From: Alphaproteobacteria bacterium UBA685
Lineage (GTDB): Bacteria; Pseudomonadota; Alphaproteobacteria; Puniceispirillales; Puniceispirillaceae
Reading direction: 5' to 3'
Assembly: GCA_002299005.1 (NCBI GenBank)
Contig: DBMZ01000052.1
Location: forward strand, 1 to 6,052
DNA length: 6,052 nt
The notes below the pieces were generated by a model. The model searched no databases. It was not told where the DNA came from and saw nothing but the letters and a program-made list of their open reading frames with translations. Made by a program: the position numbers and the translations under genes. Shown here one piece after another: positions 1 through 6,052 of this stretch. Each line of letters opens with the position of its first letter. Within the stretch, counting starts at the first letter, position 1.

Positions 1-15
1 CTTTTCCTTTGACAT
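1..15 (-). CDS. tuf: Elongation factor Tu, first five codons only (partial)
   Basis: The minus strand reads ATG TCA AAG GAA AAG here, giving MSKEK, and the frame runs off the left edge of the window. Bacterial EF-Tu typically begins M-(A/S)-K-E-K-F, and tuf is the usual gene directly after fusA in the str operon, so position and residues agree. EF-Tu is the GTPase that carries aminoacyl-tRNA to the ribosomal A site. A strong AGGAG motif lies 6 nt upstream of the ATG. Only five residues are visible, so the identification rests on gene order, the ribosome binding site and this short match; no domain can be checked, nor can intactness of the gene. Confidence 0.85.
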
Positions 16-20
16 GATAT

Positions 21-27
21 GCTCCTC
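21..27 (-). promoter_or_regulatory. Ribosome binding site of tuf
   Basis: The minus strand reads GAGGAGC, an almost perfect Shine-Dalgarno match, with the AGGAG core ending 6 nt before the tuf ATG at 15-13. It sits in an AT-rich 38 bp spacer between the fusA stop and tuf. The spacer has no hairpin or U-tract, so fusA and tuf are probably co-transcribed. The site supports reading the five codons at the window edge as a real gene start. Confidence 0.85.
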
Positions 28-53
28 TTATCTTTCTAATTTATCTAAATTAT

Positions 54-2192
54 TTATGCCAAGTTGGCTTTTACTTCGTCAGCCACAGCTTGTGGCACTT
101 GTTGGTAATGGTCGAACTGCATTGAATATTGTGCGCGACCCTGTGACATTGAACGCAATGTGTTGATATAGCCGAACATATTTGCCAATGGGACCATAGC
201 TGTAATGGCTTTTGCATTACCGCGTGGCTCCATGCTGCCGACGTTACCTCTACGTGAGTTCAAGTCACCAATGATATCACCCATATATTCTTCCGGTGTT
301 AGCACTTCGACTTTCATAACTGGCTCAAGCAAGCGTGCTGCTGCTTTATCCATAGCTTCTCTGAATGCGGCTCTTGCGGCGATTTCAAAAGCAAGAACTG
401 ATGAGTCAACATCGTGGCTCGCGCCGTCGATTAGTTCAGCTTGGAAATCGATAACAGGGAAGCCTGCGATGACGCCTGTGTCTTTGGCAGATGTGATGCC
501 CTTTTCAACGCCCGGGATATATTCTTTTGGAACAGACCCGCCAACGATTGAGTTAGAGAAATCAAAACCACCATCAGCCAATGGGCCGAACTTGATTTTC
601 ACACGCGCGAACTGACCAGAACCACCAGACTGCTTCTTGTGTGTATAGTCAATTTCAACTTCTTTTGTGATTGTCTCGCGATACGCAACCTGTGGTGCAC
701 CAATCGCTGCTTCAACCTTAAATTCACGCTTTAGACGGTCAACCAAGATGTCTAGGTGTAGCTCACCCATACCACGCATGATTGTCTGGCCTGATTCTAG
801 GTCTGTAGAGACTTGGAATGATGGATCTTCTGCTGCTAGGCGCTGTAGGCCCAAAGACATCTTTTCTTGGTCATTCTTAGACTTAGGCTCAACCGCAATC
901 TCGATAACCGGATCAGGGAATGACATTGTTTCAAGCACAACCTGGTTGTTGCTATCACAAAGTGTGTCACCTGTTGTTGTGTCCTTCATACCTGCAAGGG
1001 CGATAATATCACCGGCATAGGCCACTTCTGTTTCTTCACGGTCATTAGAGTGCATCATCATCATACGACCGACGCGCTCTTTCTTACCCTTTGTAGAGTT
1101 CACAAGAGAATCACCCTTGTTCAATGTACCAGAGTAGACACGAACGAACGTCAAAGAACCAACAAATGGGTCATTCATGATTTTGAATGCCAAACCTGTG
1201 AATGGGTCTTTGTCATCAGCGTTACGCACAATGTTACGTGTTTCTGTTTCGTCACCCGGTGCAAAGCCTGTGTAAGACGGCACGTCCAATGGACCTGGTA
1301 GGTAATCGATAACAGCGTTCAACATTGGCTGAACACCTTTGTTCTTAAAGGCTGAACCACAAATGACAGGTACGAAAGACATGTTCAATGTACCCTTACG
1401 GATAAGCATCTGTAGTGTCTCTACTGATGGCTCTTCACCTTCTAGGAAGGCTTCCATTGCATCATCATCTTGCTCAACAGCAATCTCAATCAGATGGGCG
1501 CGCATTTCTTCGGCTTTAGCCTTGAACTCGTCGCGTACTGGATTTAGCTTCCAAGTCGCACCTAGCTCTTCATTATCCCAAACCCACTCTTCCATTGTGA
1601 TCAAGTTTACAAGACCAGCGAATTCTGATTCGGCGCCGATTGGCATGTGAATCGGAAGTGGCACAGCACCTGTACGATCTGAAATCATGTCAACGCAGTT
1701 ATAGAAGTCAGCGCCGATTTTATCCATCTTGTTAACGAATACAACGCGCGGCACCTTATAACGGTCAGCCTGACGCCAGACTGTCTCAGTCTGTGGCTCA
1801 ACACCTGCGTTTGCATCAAGAACACAAACAGCGCCATCTAGAACGGCCAATGAACGCTCAACTTCGATTGTGAAGTCAACGTGGCCTGGTGTATCGATGA
1901 TGTTGAAACGGAACTTAGCAGCTTCTGGATCGTCGCCAAATTCACCTGATGGTGTTGTACCATCTTCAGTGCGGAACCAGAAACAAGTTGTCGCAGCTGA
2001 GGTGATCGTAATGCCACGCTCCTGCTCTTGTTCCATCCAGTCCATAGTGGCGTTGCCATCATGCACTTCACCGATTTTGTGTGAACGACCTGTGTAATAC
2101 AACACACGTTCTGTAGTTGTAGTCTTACCAGCATCAATATGGGCCATGATGCCGAAGTTACGATAACGTTCTAGTGGGTATTGACGAGACAT
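54..2192 (-). CDS. fusA: Elongation factor G (EF-G), translocation GTPase
   Basis: EF-G is a cytosolic GTPase that drives tRNA-mRNA translocation on the ribosome and, with ribosome recycling factor, splits post-termination ribosomes. The 712-residue product is complete. The G domain shows the P-loop AHIDAGKTT at 17-25, the switch I end RGITI at 59-63, DTPGH at 100-104 with the catalytic His104, NKMD at 154-157 and GSAFKNKG at 279-286. Domain II covers roughly 330-420, domain III contains [10 protein letters not shown] at 473-482, the domain IV tip loop [10 protein letters not shown] is at 593-602, and domain V contains [15 protein letters not shown] at 635-649. The protein is slightly longer than the roughly 700 residues usual for EF-G, mostly through a loop at about residues 73-95 between switch I and DTPGH. 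The start is supported by AGGAGC at 2202-2207, 9 nt upstream. It lies 30 bp after rpsG and 38 bp before tuf. Its close match throughout to alphaproteobacterial housekeeping EF-G, and its place in the str operon, argue against a paralogue such as FusB-like or EF-G2. Confidence 0.98.
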   Translation of the reverse strand: MSRQYPLERYRNFGIMAHIDAGKTTTTERVLYYTGRSHKIGEVHDGNATMDWMEQEQERGITITSAATTCFWFRTEDGTTPSGEFGDDPEAAKFRFNIIDTPGHVDFTIEVERSLAVLDGAVCVLDANAGVEPQTETVWRQADRYKVPRVVFVNKMDKIGADFYNCVDMISDRTGAVPLPIHMPIGAESEFAGLVNLITMEEWVWDNEELGATWKLNPVRDEFKAKAEEMRAHLIEIAVEQDDDAMEAFLEGEEPSVETLQMLIRKGTLNMSFVPVICGSAFKNKGVQPMLNAVIDYLPGPLDVPSYTGFAPGDETETRNIVRNADDKDPFTGLAFKIMNDPFVGSLTFVRVYSGTLNKGDSLVNSTKGKKERVGRMMMMHSNDREETEVAYAGDIIALAGMKDTTTGDTLCDSNNQVVLETMSFPDPVIEIAVEPKSKNDQEKMSLGLQRLAAEDPSFQVSTDLESGQTIMRGMGELHLDILVDRLKREFKVEAAIGAPQVAYRETITKEVEIDYTHKKQSGGSGQFARVKIKFGPLADGGFDFSNSIVGGSVPKEYIPGVEKGITSAKDTGVIAGFPVIDFQAELIDGASHDVDSSVLAFEIAARAAFREAMDKAAARLLEPVMKVEVLTPEEYMGDIIGDLNSRRGNVGSMEPRGNAKAITAMVPLANMFGYINTLRSMSQGRAQYSMQFDHYQQVPQAVADEVKANLA

Positions 2193-2222
2193 ATCTCAAA
2201 AGCTCCTAAAATGCTGCTAATG

Positions 2223-2693
<471 letters not shown>

Positions 2694-2700
2694 CTATTCT

Positions 2701-2707
2701 GCTCCTT
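2701..2707 (-). promoter_or_regulatory. Ribosome binding site of rpsG, overlapping the rpsL stop codon
   Basis: The minus strand reads TAAGGAGC, where TAA is the rpsL stop (2708-2706) and AAGGAG is a strong Shine-Dalgarno motif for rpsG. About 8 nt separate the motif from the rpsG ATG at 2693-2691. A ribosome finishing rpsL therefore covers the rpsG initiation region, an arrangement that fits coupled, near-equimolar synthesis of S12 and S7. The coupling is inferred from spacing, not shown. Confidence 0.8.
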
Positions 2708-3077
2708 ACTTAGGGCGCTTGGCGCCGTATTTTGAACGACGCTGGCGTCTATCTGAGACACCTTGTGTATCCAATGTACCGCGGATGATATGATAGCGAA
2801 CACCTGGCAAATCTTTTACACGACCGCCTCTGATAAGAACAACTGAGTGTTCCTGCAGATTATGTCCCTCACCCGGGATATAGCTTGTGACTTCAAAGCC
2901 ATTTGAAAGACGTACACGAGCAACCTTACGAAGCGCTGAGTTCGGCTTCTTTGGTGTCGTTGTATAAACACGAGTACACACGCCACGCTTTTGCGGACAT
3001 GCTTCCATGGCTGGAACCTTATTACGTGACACAGGACGCGTGCGACCGTGTCTGATAAGCTGGTTAATTGTTGGCAT
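2706..3077 (-). CDS. rpsL: 30S ribosomal protein S12
   Basis: S12 sits at the decoding centre of the 30S subunit and controls tRNA selection accuracy; it is the classical streptomycin-resistance protein. The product is 123 residues from [11 protein letters not shown] to the KRPK end, the normal bacterial length. Visible landmarks are CPQKRGVC at 27-34, the [12 protein letters not shown] loop at 40-51 and [13 protein letters not shown] at 84-96. Lys43 and Lys88 (counting Met), the positions commonly changed in resistant mutants, are both the wild-type Lys. Asp89 is the residue that RimO methylthiolates in E. coli. The reading frame is open upstream to an ATG at 3179-3177, which would add 34 residues, but that extension has no family counterpart. 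The chosen ATG at 3077 has an AAAAGGG motif 6 nt upstream and matches the universal S12 N-terminus. It is the first gene of the rpsL-rpsG-fusA-tuf unit. Confidence 0.98.
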   Translation of the reverse strand: MPTINQLIRHGRTRPVSRNKVPAMEACPQKRGVCTRVYTTTPKKPNSALRKVARVRLSNGFEVTSYIPGEGHNLQEHSVVLIRGGRVKDLPGVRYHIIRGTLDTQGVSDRRQRRSKYGAKRPK

Positions 3078-3309
3078 AGCTGGCCCTTTTTCTGCTCTAC
3101 CGAAAACCGAATTTTCAAATAAATATACAGCCGCAGCATTACCCGCCAGCTGTGTTAATGTTACGCCCCTAAACTTCATTCAGAGGACTTCCGTTTCCTT
3201 CTTTCTACAAATATCTCTATCTGCAAATGTATCGTTTGATTTCCCGGGCTTCGCTGCCATAGTTTCAGGCGCAATCTTCGTTAAACCACTACCTACATCC
3301 TTGAAGGTG
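3078..3309 (-). promoter_or_regulatory. Candidate 5' leader of the str operon mRNA
   Basis: If transcription starts about 6 to 8 nt after the -10 element at 3320-3315, the rpsL mRNA has a leader of about 230 nt. It contains no recognisable gene. A short frame from ATG 3260-3258 to TGA 3182-3180 (26 codons) has no Shine-Dalgarno motif. The next ATG directly after that TGA is in frame with rpsL. One modest stem can be drawn by hand: TTGCGCC at 3274-3268 against GGCAGCGA at 3258-3251 with one bulged A. A second weak stem pairs ACAGCTG with CGGCTGT a little upstream of rpsL. Leaders of ribosomal protein operons often bind a product of the operon, but no known motif is recognised here and a regulatory role is only inferred from length and position. 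Confidence 0.4.
3084..3090 (-). promoter_or_regulatory. Ribosome binding site deciding the rpsL start
   Basis: The minus strand reads AAAAGGG, ending 6 nt before ATG at 3077-3075. It is weaker than the AGGAG motifs of tuf, rpsG and fusA in this window, but spacing is right and the protein start it selects, MPTINQ, is the family N-terminus. The alternative in-frame ATG at 3179-3177 has only a poor GGAAG about 10 nt upstream. Confidence 0.7.
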
Positions 3310-3314
3310 CGCGG

Positions 3315-3344
3315 ATACTAATGTTTTGAAGGGGCAATGGTCAA
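3315..3344 (-). promoter_or_regulatory. Sigma70-type promoter for rpsL-rpsG-fusA-tuf
   Basis: On the minus strand a -35 element TTGACC (3344-3339, preceded by GC to give CTTGAC, the form common in alphaproteobacterial housekeeping promoters) is followed after 18 bp by a -10 element TAGTAT (3320-3315). The -35 matches TTGACA at five of six positions and the -10 matches TATAAT at four of six. The site lies between the rpoC stop and rpsL and points at rpsL, where a separate promoter for the str operon is expected. The predicted start is near 3309-3307. No other pair of similar quality was found in the spacer. Activity is not shown. Confidence 0.7.
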
Positions 3345-3382
3345 GCATTATTTTAGACCTCTGCCCTCCTCACTTTTTTCAT

Positions 3383-3408
3383 CCCTGATAGCTGAACTGC
3401 CATCAGAG
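3383..3408 (-). other. Hairpin directly after the rpoC stop, no U-tract
   Basis: Starting one base after the rpoC stop codon, the minus strand can form a 10 bp stem, CTCTGATGGC (3408-3399) with GCTATCAGGG (3392-3383), around a 6-nt loop AGTTCA; two of the pairs are G-U wobbles. It is followed by ATG and an A-run rather than U residues, so it is not a canonical intrinsic terminator for rpoC. It may attenuate, protect the rpoC mRNA 3' end, or be part of a Rho-dependent end. On the plus strand the T-run lies before the stem, so it does not terminate in that direction either. Confidence 0.5.
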
Positions 3409-3409
3409 C

Positions 3410-6052
3410 TTATTCTGCCGGCAATTCCTCAGTTTGTGCTGATTCGCTGGCTTCTGCTTGTTTTTCTGCCATCTGCACAGCTCTCGCTGCTTCGATATCA
3501 GAATCACGTTCTGCTGCAATACGGCGCAATTTATTCATCACAGACCCTGTACCTGCAGGAATCAGACGACCGACAATCACATTCTCTTTCAAGCCATCTA
3601 GACGGTCTTCTTTGCCTGATACAGCCGCTTCGGTTAGGACGCGTGTTGTTTCTTGGAAAGAGGCCGCAGAGATGAATGATTTCGTCTGCAATGAAGCCTT
3701 TGTGATACCGAGCAATACAGGACGTGCTTCTGCTGGGCGCAAGCCCTCTGCAATCGCGACTTGATTCGCCGCAATATATTCATCACGCTCTACCTGTTCA
3801 CCAACAAGCAATGTCGTATCGCCGCCATTTTCAACTTCAACCTTCTGAAGCATCTGGCGCACAATCACTTCGATATGCTTATCGTTGATCTTCACACCCT
3901 GAAGGCGATACACATCTTGGATTTCCTTCACAAGGTAATCAGCCAAAGCCTCAACCCCTAGGATATTCAAGATATCATGCGGCACTGGTGAGCCATCTAG
4001 TAGCAAATCACCTTTACGCACATAATCACCTTCATTGACAGCCAATGAGCGGCCTTTTGGCAATAGATATTCTACCGCTTCAAATGCATCATCCAATGGC
4101 TGAACGCGAATGCGACGCTTTGCCTTATAGTCTGTACCGAATTCAACACGGCCTTCAATCTCACTGATAACAGCGAAATCTTTTGGCTTTCTTGCTTCGA
4201 ACAATTCAGCCACACGTGGCAGACCACCTGTGATGTCTCTTGTCTTTGTTGATTCGCGCGGGATACGTGCTAGCACGTCACCTGCTTTGACGGTTGCGCC
4301 ATTTTCAACTGACAAGATAGCGCCTGATGATAGGAAGTAACGTGCCTCAAGGCCGTTAGACAAGGTCAAGACCTCGCCCTTATCATCACGCATTGTGATA
4401 CGTGGACGAAGGTTTGCAGAGCTTGAGCCTTGCTTCCAGTCAACCACTTCACGGCTTGCGATACCTGTTGTCTCGTCGATGACCTCACGCATTGAGATGC
4501 CGTCAGTCAAATCCATGTAATTCGCGACACCATCCATCTCTGTGATGATCGGAATTGTGTATGGATCCCATTCGATAAGAATATCACCAGGGTTTACCGC
4601 CTGACCATCTTTGACAAACAGCTTACCACCATAAGGCAGGCGATGACGTACACGCTCACGGCCTTGGTCATCAACCAATGCCAATTCAGTGTTACGTGCC
4701 ATCACAATCGGCTTACCATCTGCGCCATTTACAAGCTGGGCGTTTTCAAGCTTTACCTTACCAATGACATTGGCTTCGATGTTTGAGGCTTCTGCGCCTG
4801 ACTGCGCCGCACCACCAACGTGGAATGTACGCATTGTCAGCTGTGTGCCTGGCTCACCAATTGACTGGGCTGCGATAACACCAACAGCTTCACCAATATT
4901 CACCGTTGTACCACGTGCCAAGTCACGACCGTAACAAGCACCACAAACACCAATTTTGGCATCACAGACAAGCACTGAGCGGATATAGGCTTGGTCTACA
5001 CCAGATTCCTCAATTGCCGCGATATGCTCTTCTGTGACAATCTCGCCTTCGCTGACGATGACTTCATTTGATGTCAAATCGACCAAATCTTCGGCCATTG
5101 TACGACCCAAAATACGCTCAACTAGCGGGTCAACCACTTCTGAGCCATTTGTGACAGGGCGGATTGTGATGCCTTCTTTGGTGCCACAATCTTCGACAGT
5201 GATGATGCTATCTTGTGCGACGTCAACAAGACGACGTGTCAAATAGCCTGAGTTCGCTGTCTTAAGCGCTGTATCAGCTAGACCTTTACGTGCACCGTGT
5301 GTTGAGTTGAAATATTCCAACACATCCAAGCCTTCTTTAAATGACGAGATAATCGGTGTTTCAATAATCTCACCAGACGGCTTTGCCATAAGGCCACGCA
5401 TACCAGCTAGCTGTTTAATCTGGGCGGCAGAACCACGCGCACCTGAATGCGCCATCATCCATACAGAGTTCACTGGCTTACCAGCTTCTTCTGTTGAAAT
5501 ACCCTTCATCATCTCATCAGCGACAAGGTCTGAACAACGTGACCATACGTCAATCACCTTGTTGTATTTTTCACCTTGTGTGATGAGGCCATCTAGATAC
5601 TGGCTCTCAAAGCCTTTCACAGCTTCTTCAGCTTCTGTGACGTATTTTTCTTTCAACGCAGGTGTTGTCAAATCGGCGATACCGAATGAGATACCTGAAT
5701 TACATGCCTGACCAAAGCCTAGACCCATCAACCTGTCACAGAAGATGACCGTATCTTTCTGGCCACAGTGACGATAGATGTAATCGATGACGTTTGAGAC
5801 TTCTTTCTTGGTCATCAGCTTATTCACAAGATTGAATGTCACAGATGAATTATTCGGCAACAAATCAGCCAAACGCGCACGCCCAGGTGTGGTATCGATC
5901 ACTTTTGTGACCAACTCGCCTGTCTCGTCAAACGTTGTCAGACGTGCCTTGATACGTGCATGCAAGCTAACAGAGCCATTATCAAGCGCCATTAGAATCT
6001 CTTGGATATCAGCAAAAGCCATGCCTTCGCCAACTTCGCCTTCACGTTCCAT
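3410..6052 (-). CDS. rpoC: DNA-directed RNA polymerase subunit beta', C-terminal part (truncated by window edge)
   Basis: Beta' forms, with beta, the catalytic cleft of RNA polymerase. The visible 880 residues are the C-terminal part; the Met at 6052-6050 lies in an internal LTMEREGE-type segment, not a start, and by comparison with E. coli roughly 510-520 residues lie outside the window, including the NADFDGD catalytic motif. Seen here are [22 protein letters not shown] at 199-220, the bridge helix region [25 protein letters not shown] at 250-274, and a zinc site of Cys289, Cys363, Cys370 and Cys373 whose spacing equals E. coli Cys814/888/895/898. The trigger loop begins at [28 protein letters not shown] (387-414) and resumes at [19 protein letters not shown] (606-624); the roughly 180 residues between correspond to the proteobacterial SI3 insertion. 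The conserved C-terminal block [31 protein letters not shown] covers 780-810 and [17 protein letters not shown] covers 820-836. A 44-residue Ala/Glu-rich tail ends the protein. rpoB is expected upstream. Confidence 0.98.
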   Translation of the reverse strand: MEREGEVGEGMAFADIQEILMALDNGSVSLHARIKARLTTFDETGELVTKVIDTTPGRARLADLLPNNSSVTFNLVNKLMTKKEVSNVIDYIYRHCGQKDTVIFCDRLMGLGFGQACNSGISFGIADLTTPALKEKYVTEAEEAVKGFESQYLDGLITQGEKYNKVIDVWSRCSDLVADEMMKGISTEEAGKPVNSVWMMAHSGARGSAAQIKQLAGMRGLMAKPSGEIIETPIISSFKEGLDVLEYFNSTHGARKGLADTALKTANSGYLTRRLVDVAQDSIITVEDCGTKEGITIRPVTNGSEVVDPLVERILGRTMAEDLVDLTSNEVIVSEGEIVTEEHIAAIEESGVDQAYIRSVLVCDAKIGVCGACYGRDLARGTTVNIGEAVGVIAAQSIGEPGTQLTMRTFHVGGAAQSGAEASNIEANVIGKVKLENAQLVNGADGKPIVMARNTELALVDDQGRERVRHRLPYGGKLFVKDGQAVNPGDILIEWDPYTIPIITEMDGVANYMDLTDGISMREVIDETTGIASREVVDWKQGSSSANLRPRITMRDDKGEVLTLSNGLEARYFLSSGAILSVENGATVKAGDVLARIPRESTKTRDITGGLPRVAELFEARKPKDFAVISEIEGRVEFGTDYKAKRRIRVQPLDDAFEAVEYLLPKGRSLAVNEGDYVRKGDLLLDGSPVPHDILNILGVEALADYLVKEIQDVYRLQGVKINDKHIEVIVRQMLQKVEVENGGDTTLLVGEQVERDEYIAANQVAIAEGLRPAEARPVLLGITKASLQTKSFISAASFQETTRVLTEAAVSGKEDRLDGLKENVIVGRLIPAGTGSVMNKLRRIAAERDSDIEAARAVQMAEKQAEASESAQTEELPAE

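Noticed and set aside
16..53. A terminator or promoter between fusA and tuf.
   Set aside because: The 38 bp spacer is AT-rich but has no inverted repeat and no paired -35/-10 elements; it only carries the tuf ribosome binding site.
205..1650. Several plus-strand open frames of 80 to 136 codons opposite fusA.
   Set aside because: They lie wholly antisense to a clearly identified conserved gene, lack family features and are best explained as shadows of its codon pattern.
3130..3165. A possible second promoter close to rpsL, with TATATT as a -10 element near the end of the leader.
   Set aside because: The hexamer 17 bp upstream (GCTGGC) does not resemble a -35 element and the TG dinucleotide is not correctly spaced for an extended -10.
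2706..3179. A 157-residue form of S12 starting at the upstream in-frame ATG (3179-3177).
   Set aside because: The extra 34 residues have no counterpart in the S12 family, and the ATG at 3077 has a correctly spaced AAAAGGG and gives the universal MPTINQ-type start.
3007..3675. Plus-strand open frames across the rpoC-rpsL spacer and the rpoC end (about 104 and 112 codons).
   Set aside because: Each overlaps rpsL or rpoC antisense for much of its length, has no recognisable motif, and no convincing ribosome binding site or plus-strand promoter was seen.
4689..5711. Plus-strand open frames of 70 to 134 codons opposite rpoC.
   Set aside because: They are antisense to conserved beta' coding sequence, including the zinc site, trigger loop and bridge helix region, and show no protein family features.
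6050..6052. ATG at the right edge read as the start of rpoC.
   Set aside because: The residues that follow match an internal segment of beta' (about residue 515-525 in E. coli), so the gene is simply cut by the window edge.

Overview
The window is a core translation and transcription locus of a bacterium, read entirely from the minus strand. In transcription order (right to left) it holds the 3' part of rpoC (RNA polymerase beta' subunit), a 332 bp spacer, rpsL (ribosomal protein S12), rpsG (S7), fusA (elongation factor G) and the first five codons of tuf (elongation factor Tu). This is the classical join between the end of the rpoBC cluster and the str operon. All genes are intact apart from the two cut by the window edges. 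I see no mobile element, CRISPR array, rRNA or tRNA gene, and no sign of horizontal transfer.

The protein sequences point to an alphaproteobacterium. EF-G carries an 'RTEDG' insertion in its G domain and the '[26 protein letters not shown]' type of GTPase core (given here as a family type, recalled from Rhodobacterales EF-G), S12 has 'SYIPGEGHN', and beta' has the large proteobacterial trigger-loop insertion. G+C looks moderate (estimated by eye, mid to upper 40s percent), which would suit a marine alphaproteobacterium related to Rhodobacterales or SAR116. That placement below class level is an inference from memory, not a search.

Layout: 1-15 start of tuf; 16-53 AT-rich spacer with the tuf ribosome binding site; 54-2192 fusA; 2193-2222 spacer; 2223-2693 rpsG; 2694-2705 a 12 bp gap; 2706-3077 rpsL; 3078-3409 spacer; 3410-6052 rpoC, truncated. 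The spacer is the only non-coding stretch over 300 bases. It holds a 10 bp hairpin just after the rpoC stop, a good sigma70-type promoter facing rpsL, and a leader of about 230 nt.

The genes form one supply line: beta' makes the transcripts, S12 and S7 are assembly and decoding proteins of the 30S subunit, EF-G moves the ribosome along the mRNA, and EF-Tu delivers aminoacyl-tRNA. The short gaps from rpsL to tuf suggest one transcript, started at the promoter in the spacer and possibly also fed by read-through from rpoC. I found no undescribed system. The points most worth a second look are the rpoC-rpsL spacer (hairpin without U-tract, promoter, long leader), the tight rpsL-rpsG junction that leaves no room for an E. 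coli-type S7 control site, and the long loop in the EF-G GTPase domain.
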